Source of the DNA: an uncultured Phascolarctobacterium sp.
Lineage (GTDB): Bacteria; Bacillota; Negativicutes; Acidaminococcales; Acidaminococcaceae
Direction of reading: 5' to 3'
NCBI GenBank assembly: GCA_949295115.1
Contig: CASFJU010000004.1
Span: 56,153 to 120,152, forward strand
Length of the DNA stretch: 64,000 nucleotides
Numbering within the stretch: position 1 is the first letter of the stretch; each line of letters begins with the position of its first letter. Shown in pieces: positions 1-7,811 of this stretch. The notes below the pieces were generated by a model. It was not told the origin of the DNA. It made no database searches and was given only the letters and a program-made list of their open reading frames with translations. The position numbers and the translations under genes are program-made.

Positions 1-150
1 ATACAGCCCGATGCCCTCGCCGCCGAGGATGCGCGAAAGGATAATCCAGTTCAGCGAGCCGATGATTTTAACAACCATGCTGGACGCCGTAAGGATTAAC
101 GTGCCCTTCAAAAATTTTTTGTTGCCTGTGCTGCCATTATTTTCTGACAT
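1..150 (-). CDS. Polysaccharide/lipid flippase, N-terminal fragment
   Basis: Only the first 50 codons lie in the window; the gene runs off the left edge. The ATG is at 148-150 on the reverse strand. After a short polar start (MSENNGSTGNKKFLKGT) comes a hydrophobic helix and the motif SRILGGEGIGLY. This is the typical start of MurJ/SpoVB/RfbX-type flippases of the MOP superfamily, which move lipid-linked sugars across the inner membrane. The exact substrate cannot be told from this fragment. It is divergent from the BMP lipoprotein gene, so the 151-326 gap carries both promoters. Confidence 0.6.
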   Translation of the reverse strand, partial: MSENNGSTGNKKFLKGTLILTASSMVVKIIGSLNWIILSRILGGEGIGLY

Positions 151-265
151 ACGCGCCGTCCTGTTCTACAAATAAATACTCATTATAATTATCTCTTTAA
201 AAACGTATTTTGACAAGTCTTTTGCAATTCTTTTCACAAATTCTTCCGCTTTGGCGGATAGCTTA

Positions 266-294
266 TTGCACTTTGGCCGTTAAATTGCTACAAT
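266..294 (+). promoter_or_regulatory. Sigma-70 type promoter of the BMP lipoprotein gene
   Basis: A -35 box TTGCAC (266-271) and a -10 box TACAAT (289-294) are separated by 17 bp. The predicted start is near 301, leaving a short leader with ribosome binding site GGAGG at 315-319 seven bases before the ATG at 327. Identified by eye. Confidence 0.55.
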
Positions 295-326
295 TAAATA
301 TATAAATTACGGACGGAGGTTAAACG

Positions 327-1421
327 ATGAAAAAATTACTTGCTTGTTCCCTCATCGCCATGCTGGCCTGCGGCGCACTTTTAACAGGCTGCGGCGGCGA
401 TAAAAAAGACGAAGCGGCTGCCGGTAAAACCAAAGCTGCTTTTGTTTATGTAAGCTCGGCTAAAGACGGCGGCTATTCCATGGCGCACGAACTGGGCCGC
501 CAGTACGTTGCCAAAAATATGCCGGAAGTACAGACTTCCTTTATGGAATCCGTACCGGAAGGCGCTGACAGCGAGCGCGTTATCAACCAGCTTGCCGCGC
601 AGGGCAACAAAATCATTTTCACCACCAGCTTCGGCTATATGGACCCGACGATTAACGTCGCCAAAAAATTCCCGGATATTACTTTCCTGCACTGCTCCGG
701 CTTTAAAACCGCAGAAAACGTCGGCACTTACTTTGGCCGCATGTACGAAGCGCGCTATGTAACCGGCATCGTTGCAGGCAAAACCACCAAAACCAATACC
801 ATCGGCTTTGTTGCCGCTTTCCCGATTCCGGAAGTTATCCGCGCCATCAACGCCTTTACCCTTGGCGTACAGAGCGTGAACCCGGACGCAACCGTTAAAG
901 TTTTGTGGACCAACACCTGGTACAACCCGACCACCGAAAAACAGGCTGCGCTTACGCTGATTGACGCCGGTGCGGACGTTATCGCCCAGCACCAGAACAC
1001 CCCCGGACCGCAGCAGGCTGCTGAAGAACGCGGCGTGTACGGCATCGGCTACAACGTAGATATGTCTGCCAACGCACCGAAGGCTTCCCTGACTTCCGCC
1101 GTTTGGAACTGGGGACCGTTCTATGAAAAGACCATCAAAGAAGTTGAAGCAGGCACCTGGAAATCCTCCGCTTACTGGGGCGGCATGAAAGACAAAGTTG
1201 TCGATATCGCTCCTTACGGCCCGGCCGTATCGGACGAAACCAAACAGCTGGCTGACGCTGCCAAACAGAACATCATCGACGGCAAGCTCGTTGTATTCGC
1301 AGGCCCGCTGTATGACCAGACCGGCACAGAACGCGTACCGGCAGGCCAGGCTCTCAGCGATAAGGACCTTCTTTCCATCGACTGGTTCGTTAAAGGCGTA
1401 GACGGACAGATTAACAAATAA
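327..1421 (+). CDS. BMP-family substrate-binding lipoprotein
   Basis: A 364-aa lipoprotein with a signal peptide ending in the lipobox LLTGC (Cys22). The body matches the BMP/Med family of periplasmic binding proteins (motif AKDGGYSMAHELGRQYV, later AGADVIAQHQNTPGPQQAAEE). Known members of the family feed nucleosides or related ligands to ABC importers. In this diderm context the protein would sit on the inner membrane facing the periplasm. No ATPase or permease genes are adjacent: the next gene is a UvrA paralogue after a terminator. Either the partners are elsewhere or the protein acts alone. The ligand is unknown. The start has a clear GGAGG site and a good promoter. Confidence 0.85.
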   Translation: MKKLLACSLIAMLACGALLTGCGGDKKDEAAAGKTKAAFVYVSSAKDGGYSMAHELGRQYVAKNMPEVQTSFMESVPEGADSERVINQLAAQGNKIIFTTSFGYMDPTINVAKKFPDITFLHCSGFKTAENVGTYFGRMYEARYVTGIVAGKTTKTNTIGFVAAFPIPEVIRAINAFTLGVQSVNPDATVKVLWTNTWYNPTTEKQAALTLIDAGADVIAQHQNTPGPQQAAEERGVYGIGYNVDMSANAPKASLTSAVWNWGPFYEKTIKEVEAGTWKSSAYWGGMKDKVVDIAPYGPAVSDETKQLADAAKQNIIDGKLVVFAGPLYDQTGTERVPAGQALSDKDLLSIDWFVKGVDGQINK

Positions 1422-1433
1422 TTTTATTTGCAG

Positions 1434-1464
1434 GCGGCTCATGGCAATCCATGTGCCGCTTTTG
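1434..1464 (+). terminator. Intrinsic terminator after the BMP gene
   Basis: An inverted repeat (GCGGC-t-CATGG, loop, CCATG-t-GCCGC) is followed by TTTTGCTTT. It lies between the BMP stop and the uvrA-like start, suggesting separate transcription. Confidence 0.5.
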
Positions 1465-1482
1465 CTTTAAGAGGAACTTACC

Positions 1483-3960
1483 ATGGTTGATAAAATTAAA
1501 ATCCGCGGCGCGCGCGTACACAATTTAAAAAACGTCAACGTAGATGTGCCGCTGAACAAAATCGTCGGCATTGCGGGCGTATCCGGCAGCGGCAAATCGT
1601 CGCTGGCTTTGGGCGTACTGTATGCCGAAGGCTCGCGTCGTTATCTGGAAGCGCTCAGCACCTACACACGCCGCCGCATGACGCAGGCCACCAAAGCGCA
1701 GGTGGACGAAGTGCTGTACGTACCGGCGGCGCTTGCACTGCATCAGCGCCCCGGCGTACCCGGCATACGCAGCACCTTCGGCACGGGCACGGAACTGTTA
1801 AACAGCCTGCGCCTGATGTTCTCGCGCCTTGCCAGCCACCGCTGCCCCAACGGGCATTATGTGCCGCCGACGCTTGCCGTCGCTGCCGAGCAGCAGTTAA
1901 CCTGCCCCACCTGCGGCGCCAAATTCTGGCCGCCCGGTGCGGAAGAACTGGCGTTCAACAGTCAGGGTGCGTGCCGCACCTGCGACGGTACGGGCATGGT
2001 GCGCACCGTTGACCGCAGCACGCTGGTGCCGGACGAAAGCCTAAGCATCGACGAAGGCGCAGTTGCCCCGTGGAACTCGCTGATGTGGTCGCTGATGACG
2101 GACGTGTGCCGCGCTATGGGCGTGCGCACCGACGTACCCTTCTGCGATTTGACGGATAAGGAAAAGGACATTGTTTACAACGGGCCAGCCGAAAAAAAGC
2201 ACATTTTTTATAAAGCCAAAAGCAGCAACCAGGCAGGCGAGCTTGATTTTACCTATTACAACGCAGTTTACACCGTGGAAAACGCGCTGGCCAAAGTTAA
2301 GGACGAAAAAGGCATGAAGCGCGTGGAAAAATTTTTGAAGCAAGATGTTTGCCCCGACTGCCACGGCACACGCTTAAGCGACGCCGCACGCGCGCCTAAA
2401 CTGCGCGGTATCGGGCTTGACGAAGCCTGCCAAATGACGCTGACGGAACTCATCAAATGGGTGGACGGCGTACCGCAAACACTGCCCGAACCCATGCGCC
2501 CCATGGCAAAAAGCATTTGCGAATCCTTCCAGAGCGTTGCCAAAAGGCTGATGGATTTGGGGCTGGGCTATTTAACGCTCGACCGCGCCAGCAGCACGCT
2601 CTCCACCGGCGAACGCCAGCGCATGCAGCTTGCCCGCGCCGTGCGCAACCGCACAACCGGCGTGCTGTACGTTCTGGACGAACCCTCCATCGGGCTGCAC
2701 CCCTCCAACATCGTCGGGCTTACCGGCGTTATGCACGATTTAATCGCCGACGGCAACTCCGTCCTGCTCGTCGACCACGACACGCAAATTTTAAAAGCGG
2801 CGGACTGGCTGATTGAAATGGGGCCGGAAGCAGGCGCAAACGGCGGCCGCGTCATCGCCGAAGGAACTATCAGTAACATTGCCGCCGACAAAAATTCCAG
2901 AATCGGCCCGTTTTTATCCGCCGGGGCGGATTTACACGTGCACCCGCAGACACCGGCAGAGGAAATGTTCAGCGAAGGGCGCATCCACCTTGCCACCGGC
3001 GCCATCCACACCGTTAAACCGCTGGAGGTTGACATACCCAAAGGCAGGCTGACGGTTGTAACCGGCGTCAGCGGCAGCGGCAAAACCACGCTGATTTTGG
3101 AAAGCCTTGTGCCGGGCCTGACCGCCGCCATAAACGGTGCTAAACTGCCGGAACACGTGCTGGCTGCCGAAGCGGACGGCATTAAAAACGTAAAACTGAT
3201 TGACGCCACGCCGATTGGCATTAACGTGCGCTCCACTGTTGCCACCTACGCCAACGTACACGACGAGCTGCGCAAAATTTTTGCCCGCACCGCCGCTGCC
3301 AAAGCGCTTGGCTTTAAAGCAGGCGACTTTTCGTACAACACCGGCAAACTGCGCTGCCCCACCTGCGACGGCACCGGCGTAATTAACCTTGACGTGCAGT
3401 TTCTGCCGGACGTGCAAATACCCTGCCCGGACTGCCGCGGCAGCCGCTACGGCAAGGACGCGGGCAAAGTTGCCTACACCAACAACGCAGGCAAAGCGTA
3501 CACCCTGCCCGATTTGATGGACATGGACATTACCACTGCCCTTACCGCCTGCGCAGATTTAAAACTGGTACGCCAGCGTTTGCAGGTGTTGCAGGATTTG
3601 GGGCTGGGTTATTTAACACTGGGCGAAGAAACGCCGAGCCTTTCCGGCGGCGAAGCGCAGCGACTGAAACTTGCCAGCGAAATGGGCAAAACGCAGAGCG
3701 ACGCCGTCTTTATCTTCGACGAACCGACCATCGGCCTGCACCCGCTTGACGTGCGCACACTGCTCGGCGTATTCCAGACGCTGATTAACAGCGGCGCAAC
3801 GGTTATCGTCATCGAACATGACCTTGACGTTATCCGCAATGCCGATTACATTATCGACATGGGCCCGGGCGGCGGCGAAGAAGGCGGGCGCATTGTTGCC
3901 ACCGGCACGCCGCAGCAAATAAAAACCACACCCGCCAGCATCACCGGCAGGTTTATTTAA
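1483..3960 (+). CDS. UvrA-like ABC ATPase, short paralogue
   Basis: An 825-aa protein of the excinuclease subunit A family. It has two ABC modules: Walker A GVSGSGKSS near residue 33 and GVSGSGKTT near 527, signatures LSTGERQRMQLARA near 373 and LSGGEAQRLKLA near 719, and two LDEP/FDEP-IGLHP Walker B regions. Zinc-binding CxxC pairs (CPTC, CRTC, CPDC) are present. It is over 100 residues shorter than classical UvrA (about 940), as in class II UvrA/UvrA2/DrrC-like proteins linked to resistance against DNA-binding compounds. The housekeeping uvrA is therefore probably elsewhere. The start has an AGAGGAA site. The last five codons and stop lie in a 20-bp sequence that is repeated at 6526-6545 (see the island entry). 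Confidence 0.85.
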   Translation: MVDKIKIRGARVHNLKNVNVDVPLNKIVGIAGVSGSGKSSLALGVLYAEGSRRYLEALSTYTRRRMTQATKAQVDEVLYVPAALALHQRPGVPGIRSTFGTGTELLNSLRLMFSRLASHRCPNGHYVPPTLAVAAEQQLTCPTCGAKFWPPGAEELAFNSQGACRTCDGTGMVRTVDRSTLVPDESLSIDEGAVAPWNSLMWSLMTDVCRAMGVRTDVPFCDLTDKEKDIVYNGPAEKKHIFYKAKSSNQAGELDFTYYNAVYTVENALAKVKDEKGMKRVEKFLKQDVCPDCHGTRLSDAARAPKLRGIGLDEACQMTLTELIKWVDGVPQTLPEPMRPMAKSICESFQSVAKRLMDLGLGYLTLDRASSTLSTGERQRMQLARAVRNRTTGVLYVLDEPSIGLHPSNIVGLTGVMHDLIADGNSVLLVDHDTQILKAADWLIEMGPEAGANGGRVIAEGTISNIAADKNSRIGPFLSAGADLHVHPQTPAEEMFSEGRIHLATGAIHTVKPLEVDIPKGRLTVVTGVSGSGKTTLILESLVPGLTAAINGAKLPEHVLAAEADGIKNVKLIDATPIGINVRSTVATYANVHDELRKIFARTAAAKALGFKAGDFSYNTGKLRCPTCDGTGVINLDVQFLPDVQIPCPDCRGSRYGKDAGKVAYTNNAGKAYTLPDLMDMDITTALTACADLKLVRQRLQVLQDLGLGYLTLGEETPSLSGGEAQRLKLASEMGKTQSDAVFIFDEPTIGLHPLDVRTLLGVFQTLINSGATVIVIEHDLDVIRNADYIIDMGPGGGEEGGRIVATGTPQQIKTTPASITGRFI

Positions 3961-3962
3961 AA
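3943..3962 (+). repeat. Left 20-bp direct repeat (att-like), overlapping the uvrA-like 3' end
   Basis: Sequence accggcaggtttatttaaaa, coding for the last five residues and stop of the uvrA-like gene. Exact copy at 6526-6545. Confidence 0.8.
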
Positions 3963-3974
3963 TAACAGTTTTTA

Positions 3975-3983
3975 TGCTATAAT
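3975..3983 (+). promoter_or_regulatory. Extended -10 promoter at the island's left junction
   Basis: TGCTATAAT (3975-3983) is a perfect extended -10 element just inside the left direct repeat, pointing into the CdiA-CT/immunity pair. No strong -35 is seen, which extended -10 promoters can tolerate. It could give the orphan module its own transcription. Confidence 0.4.
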
Positions 3984-4127
3984 GAAGAAAATAAACTTTC
4001 TACCGGCACGATTACTTATGGAGATATTAAGAACGAAGCGGAATATGAAGCAGGCAGCACCGGCGTAAATGTAAATATTGATAACGGCGCAGATTATAAC
4101 GAAAAAGGCGTAACGCCTAATATTGGC

Positions 4128-5177
4128 ATGCCTGCCGAAGATGAAGCCGAAAGCACAACCAAGGCAACGGTTTCTGAAGGCGAAATTGAAATCCGCGATA
4201 AAGAAAACCAGAAACAAGACCTTGCAGGCCTGAACCGCGATACGCAGAACTCCCTTAACAAACTCGGTGAAATTTTTGATAAGGACAGCATTGAAGAACG
4301 ACAGGAACTGGCAGGACTGTTTGGAGAGCTTGTTTATAATGAAATACATAAATTATCAGTAAATAAAGAAATTGAATTAACACTGGAACTTATTGAAGCT
4401 GAGAAAACAGGAGATATAGAAAGAATTAATTCTTTAAATAAAGAGATTGATTCGTGGAAAGATGGCGGCACAAATAAAATTCTACTTCATGCGATTACTG
4501 GTGGCATTATGTCTGAAATTACTTCTGGAGATTTTTTAAGTGGAGCAACAGGCAGCGGGTTTAACGAAGCAGTAATGGATTTAATTAAGAAATCTTCTGC
4601 TGACCCAGCTACACAACAGTTTATCAGTGCAATTTTAGGTGGTGCGGCCTCTGAAATTATAACTGGTAATTATCAAAGTGGTGCATCTTCAGCTGTTAGT
4701 GGAACAAAGAATAATGCAATGTTTGCAATAGCAATTCCTTTAGGTTCTGAAGTTTTAGCAGCTTTGGGGTTAGGTGGAAGTTTGTATTTAACAACAGAAA
4801 ATGGTCAAAAATTAATTCAAGATACAACAGGTAAAATAATAGCTGCTTGTGATGAGGCTGGTAATTGGATTGCTGAAACAAGCAATGATGCGAAAGAGTA
4901 TATTGGTAATAGTATTAGTGATGTTATGATTTACTTTTCGGAACGAAATAAAATCAATAGCATTCCTAATAAAATAAAGAGTGCTTCAGATAAAATTAAT
5001 TTAAATTTGTTTAAGAGAAATAATGGTGTTCCGCCAAAATGGCAAGGACCTTTAGGTTGGTACATTGAAAAAGATAGAAGTCCTAATGGTCATGGTGGTA
5101 GTGTTTGGAAACTGTTTAATCGTGCTGGTGAAAGGATTGCAACTATTGCAGAGGATGGTAAAATTTTAAGAAAATAA
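4128..5177 (+). CDS. Orphan CdiA C-terminal toxin module (truncated filamentous haemagglutinin)
   Basis: The reading frame is open from 3966, right after an in-frame stop at 3963-3965. It already shows CdiA homology (STGTITYGDIKNEAEYEAG) upstream of the first ATG at 4128, which has no ribosome binding site. This is the 3' end of a large contact-dependent inhibition exoprotein that has lost its secretion and stalk parts. Residues about 100-200 carry two glycine-rich repeats (ITGGIMSEITSGDFLSGAT; ILGGAASEIITGNYQSGAS), typical of CdiA pre-toxin regions. The last 60 residues (WYIEKDRSPNGHGGSVWKLF...) look like a small RNase-type toxin domain, but I cannot name its family with certainty. GC content falls sharply from about 4330 on, as is common for swappable toxin ends. 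It is followed 24 bp later by the putative immunity gene. Confidence 0.65.
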   Translation: MPAEDEAESTTKATVSEGEIEIRDKENQKQDLAGLNRDTQNSLNKLGEIFDKDSIEERQELAGLFGELVYNEIHKLSVNKEIELTLELIEAEKTGDIERINSLNKEIDSWKDGGTNKILLHAITGGIMSEITSGDFLSGATGSGFNEAVMDLIKKSSADPATQQFISAILGGAASEIITGNYQSGASSAVSGTKNNAMFAIAIPLGSEVLAALGLGGSLYLTTENGQKLIQDTTGKIIAACDEAGNWIAETSNDAKEYIGNSISDVMIYFSERNKINSIPNKIKSASDKINLNLFKRNNGVPPKWQGPLGWYIEKDRSPNGHGGSVWKLFNRAGERIATIAEDGKILRK

Positions 5178-5201
5178 TAATTTAGAAAGAAGGCAATTCT
5201 T

Positions 5202-5780
5202 GTGTTTATAGTTAATGAAATTATAGAAAAATGGGGTATAAAAGCTCCCTGTTTAAATCATTATGAATATTTTTTGGATTATTTCTATATAACAATGCCA
5301 TCTAAAATATATAACATAGAAATGTATCCAGAGGTAATTAAAGATAATGACAAGCTAAAACAAATTGAAATATATTATGATAAAGCAAAACGAAACAAAA
5401 AATTAAAGGAATATTATATTCTTGAAGAAAAATATATTAGCGTATTAAAATATTTATGGGTATATAATGATACTGAAATTATTTTAGGAAAATTTTTAGA
5501 TAAAAAATTTTTAAATATTAGTTTTTCTGAAAAAGAAATAAGAAAGATTAATCAAATAAAAGATAAAACATATAAAATAAATAAGTTTAGTATATTACAA
5601 AAATTTGCAAAATTAGGATTACGTGAAAAAGCGACTATTCATTTAGTTTTTAAAAATTTTCAAATTATAGTAATTATTACTGGATTATTAATTATAATAG
5701 TAGATTGCGGAAATCATAAAAGTTTAATTTGTAAAATAATAAAATATAATAACTTGTATTTTAATGAAAACCAAAAATAA
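5202..5780 (+). CDS. Putative CdiI-type immunity protein
   Basis: A 192-aa protein of unknown family, starting with GTG after a GAAAGAAGG site, 24 bp behind the CdiA toxin end. It is the most AT-rich gene of the window. The sequence is Lys/Ile/Tyr-rich. It has a possible membrane helix near residues 150-170 (IIVIITGLLIIIV). The immunity role is inferred only from position directly after a CdiA-CT module, the standard cdiA-CT/cdiI order; immunity proteins are too diverse to recognise by sequence. Confidence 0.45.
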   Translation: MFIVNEIIEKWGIKAPCLNHYEYFLDYFYITMPSKIYNIEMYPEVIKDNDKLKQIEIYYDKAKRNKKLKEYYILEEKYISVLKYLWVYNDTEIILGKFLDKKFLNISFSEKEIRKINQIKDKTYKINKFSILQKFAKLGLREKATIHLVFKNFQIIVIITGLLIIIVDCGNHKSLICKIIKYNNLYFNENQK

Positions 5781-5848
5781 ATTTATAATTGAAAATATTG
5801 TGTTAATTAATACAGAAATAAGGCTGGTTATAAAATTTGTATGGTGAT

Positions 5849-5880
5849 AAAAGGCTGTTTTACAGCCTTTTATTTTTTTG
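5849..5880 (+). terminator. Terminator after the immunity gene
   Basis: AAAAGGCTG-tttta-CAGCCTTTT followed by a run of T. It closes the rightward toxin/immunity unit. Confidence 0.7.
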
Positions 5881-5917
5881 ACATTTAACTAAGTATAATG
5901 TAAAATATGCACAGTTA

Positions 5918-5960
5918 AAAAATAAGATGGCGCTTTGGTTTTGCGCCATCTTATTTTTTA
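5918..5960. terminator. Bidirectional terminator
   Basis: A perfect 13-bp stem (AATAAGATGGCGC ... GCGCCATCTTATT) with A and T runs on both sides. It can stop both the toxin/immunity unit and the opposing recombinase unit; the stop codon of the small leftward ORF (5951-5953) lies within it. Confidence 0.75.
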
Positions 5961-6085
5961 TTTGCCTGAATTTTTATATTTTCTAAATTAAACAACTTGC
6001 CCTGCCCATAACGCTCCAGCGTTGCCTCAAAACTTTCGTTCCTGGCAGGTTTTATTTTTATCTTCTTTTCTTTATTTGTGTTCAA
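5951..6085 (-). CDS. Small ORF (44 aa) translationally coupled to the recombinase
   Basis: Starts with TTG at 6083-6085, overlapping the end of the recombinase frame by 14 bases, with ribosome binding site AGGAG seven bases upstream. The product is short, basic at the N-terminus (MNTNKEKKIKIKPARNE), with a possible helix SFEATLERYGQGKLFNLENI. I recognise no family. The good site and coupling favour a real gene, but a 44-codon frame with a TTG start is weak evidence. Confidence 0.35.
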   Translation of the reverse strand: MNTNKEKKIKIKPARNESFEATLERYGQGKLFNLENIKIQANKK

Positions 6086-6515
6086 TATTATGCTCCTGCT
6101 CCCATTTCTTTACATTGCTGTAAAAGGTTGTGCAGCCCATCCCGTATTTCTTGTAAAGCGATACAGCCGTTACCTTTCCAGCTTTCCAGGCTTTATAATC
6201 ATCTGACCAGCTTTCCGGAAAAGTTTTTGCGGGGCGGCCGAACTTTACTCCGCGGCGTGCTGCTGCATCAATGCCCTCACGCTGCCGTTTCAAAATACTG
6301 TCGCGCTCATTTTCGGCAAAGGTGGCCATTACTTCTATCATGATGTTGTTAATCATTTCCAGCATCATTTTTTGCATCTTGCTGTCATAGGCGCTGAAAT
6401 CAATCATCGTTGTTGGTATATTTAAAATTCTGATGATAACGCCTTTGGCTTTAAACTCACGCAGGTTATCTAAAATTTCCTGTTTATTACGGCCAAGGCG
6501 TTCCATTTCATGCAC
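6072..6515 (-). CDS. Serine recombinase (resolvase/invertase), N-terminally truncated
   Basis: 147 aa from a GTG start. The sequence begins at VHEMERLGRNKQEI, which lies about 60-70 residues into normal resolvases. It then has the E-helix (MLEMINNIMIEVMATFAENERDSILKRQ) and a C-terminal helix-turn-helix (VTAVSLYKKYGMGCTTFYSNV). The frame continues upstream for only eight codons and hits a stop (6540-6542) inside the right direct repeat. The catalytic serine and the active-site arginines near it are therefore missing. The rest would bind DNA but cannot recombine it. The truncation coincides with the island boundary, so it was probably produced by the rearrangement that made the island. Confidence 0.75.
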   Translation of the reverse strand: MHEMERLGRNKQEILDNLREFKAKGVIIRILNIPTTMIDFSAYDSKMQKMMLEMINNIMIEVMATFAENERDSILKRQREGIDAAARRGVKFGRPAKTFPESWSDDYKAWKAGKVTAVSLYKKYGMGCTTFYSNVKKWEQEHNIEHK

Positions 6516-6525
6516 GTATATAGTA

Positions 6526-6545
6526 ACCGGCAGGTTTATTTAAAA
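6526..6545 (+). repeat. Right 20-bp direct repeat (att-like)
   Basis: Exact copy of 3943-3962. On the reverse strand it holds the in-frame stop that cuts off the recombinase N-terminus. Confidence 0.8.
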
Positions 6546-6549
6546 CAAC

Positions 6550-6605
6550 ATAAACGCATACAAAAACTGCTGTCTGAGCTTTAACACTCAGACAGCAGTT
6601 TTTTA
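6550..6605 (-). terminator. Terminator of the pan operon, copy 1 of a 55-bp repeat
   Basis: Hairpin with stem AAAACTGCTGTCTGAG / CTCAGACAGCAGTTTT, flanked by A and T runs, just after panD. It may also have served the uvrA-like gene from the other side before the island inserted. The segment is nearly identical to 9759-9814, including about 12 bases outside the stem. Confidence 0.75.
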
Positions 6606-6608
6606 ATT

Positions 6609-6938
6609 TCAGCCTATTTCTCTTTCCAGTTCCGTGCCGCGCACCTTCATGGGTTTGTTGTTTTCGTCAACCATTACAACCTTTGGCACAAGGCTCAGCG
6701 CTTCAAGGCGTGCCGCCGCACCGTTAAGGCAAATTACGCCACTGCCCGGCGCGCCCGCAATGGTGTAAGTTTCAAGGCGCGAGCCGCTGTTATTGTCAAC
6801 AATCTGCACGCGCTCGCCCTGCAAAATGCCTGCCAGCTGCATTAAATCGCTGTCGATAGTAACGCTGCCCATATATTCAAGGTTGGCTTCCGTAACGGTA
6901 GCGCGGTGGATTTTGCCGTGCATCATTGTGTAAAGCAT
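6609..6938 (-). CDS. panD: Aspartate 1-decarboxylase
   Basis: A 109-aa proenzyme that makes beta-alanine from L-aspartate for pantothenate synthesis. It self-cleaves at Gly24-Ser25 (EYMGSVTID), and Ser25 becomes the pyruvoyl group; this site is intact. Length and sequence ([25 protein letters not shown]) are standard. The ATG follows the panC stop with no gap, so translation is coupled. It is last in panG-panB-panC-panD and followed by a strong terminator. Confidence 0.96.
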   Translation of the reverse strand: MLYTMMHGKIHRATVTEANLEYMGSVTIDSDLMQLAGILQGERVQIVDNNSGSRLETYTIAGAPGSGVICLNGAAARLEALSLVPKVVMVDENNKPMKVRGTELEREIG

Positions 6939-7796
6939 TTATTTTACCTCCAAAATTACGTTGTCAATCAGGCGGGTACTGCCAAATTTTACGGCAACCG
7001 CCAAAAGATACTGCCCGGTTGTTAAAACTTCCGGCACCGGTTTCAGCCCCGGCAGGGCATACATTTCCACATAATCAATATCGGCCATCGGCTCATCGCC
7101 GATAAGCTTTTTAACACCTTCCACCAGCTTTTTGCTGTCGCGTTCGCCTGCGCCGAATAAAGTTTGTGCGGTTTCAAGGCTGCTGCTTAAAACAACTGCC
7201 GCCGCACGCTCCGCCTTGCTTAAATAAGTGTTGCGCGATGATTTTGCCAACCCGTCTGCTTCGCGCACAATCGGCATAATGCGCAGCTGCACGTTAAAGA
7301 ACAAATCCTTAACCATGCGTTTAATAACCTCTGCCTGCTGCGCGTCCTTCTGCCCAAAGTAGGCGTGGTCCGGCTGCGCCAGATTAAACAGCTTGCTTAC
7401 CACGGTTGTTACGCCACGGAAGTGGATGGGGCGGGTGCGCCCGCATAACACTTTGGTAATATCGCCGGTAACTTCAACCCATGTCATGTCCTTACTGGGG
7501 TACATTTCCGCCGGGCTCGGCGCAAAAACAATGTCAGCGCCCATACTTTCCGCCAGCTTGCAGTCTGCTTCCAACGTGCGGGGGTAAGCGTCCAAATCCT
7601 CATTAGGGCCAAACTGCGTGGGGTTTACAAACACGCTTACCACTACCAGTTCGTTTTCCATTGCCGCCGCTTTAATAAGCGAAGCATGACCCTCGTGCAG
7701 CGCGCCCATAGTCGGCACAAGGCCGATAGTTTTGCCGGCAGCTTTAGCCAGCGCAATTTCTTCGCGGAGTTCCGCCACAGTTTTGCAAAGTTTCAT
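6939..7796 (-). CDS. panC: Pantothenate synthetase
   Basis: A 285-aa ATP-dependent ligase joining pantoate and beta-alanine. The nucleotide-binding motif PTMGALHEGHASLI is near residue 30, VFVNPTQFGPNEDLDAYPR near 60, the pantoate-site GQKDAQQ near 145, and the KMSKS-like loop AKSSRNTYLS near 185. Normal length for the family. The ribosome binding site is AAAGGAG. It sits 15 bp after panB and abuts panD. Confidence 0.97.
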   Translation of the reverse strand: MKLCKTVAELREEIALAKAAGKTIGLVPTMGALHEGHASLIKAAAMENELVVVSVFVNPTQFGPNEDLDAYPRTLEADCKLAESMGADIVFAPSPAEMYPSKDMTWVEVTGDITKVLCGRTRPIHFRGVTTVVSKLFNLAQPDHAYFGQKDAQQAEVIKRMVKDLFFNVQLRIMPIVREADGLAKSSRNTYLSKAERAAAVVLSSSLETAQTLFGAGERDSKKLVEGVKKLIGDEPMADIDYVEMYALPGLKPVPEVLTTGQYLLAVAVKFGSTRLIDNVILEVK

Positions 7797-7811
7797 TTTT
7801 ATTCTCCTTTA

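Larger units (their letters stand above)
3943..6545. mobile_element. 2.6-kb CdiA-CT island flanked by 20-bp direct repeats
   Basis: The repeat accggcaggtttatttaaaa occurs at 3943-3962 and again, identical, at 6526-6545; after one mismatch both copies continue with AACA. The left copy encodes the end of the uvrA-like gene (TGRFI-stop). Between the copies lie a CdiA C-terminal fragment, a likely immunity gene, a small ORF and a truncated serine recombinase. Much of this is very AT-rich against a roughly 50% GC background. Right of the second copy comes a terminator that would directly follow uvrA if the island were removed. This is the signature of insertion at a gene's 3' end with restoration of the gene. 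No complete integrase is present, so the island is probably stranded. Confidence 0.7.

Noticed and set aside
5878..5899. TTGACA followed by TATAAT
   Set aside because: The spacer is only 10 bp, too short for a sigma-70 promoter, and it lies between two terminators.
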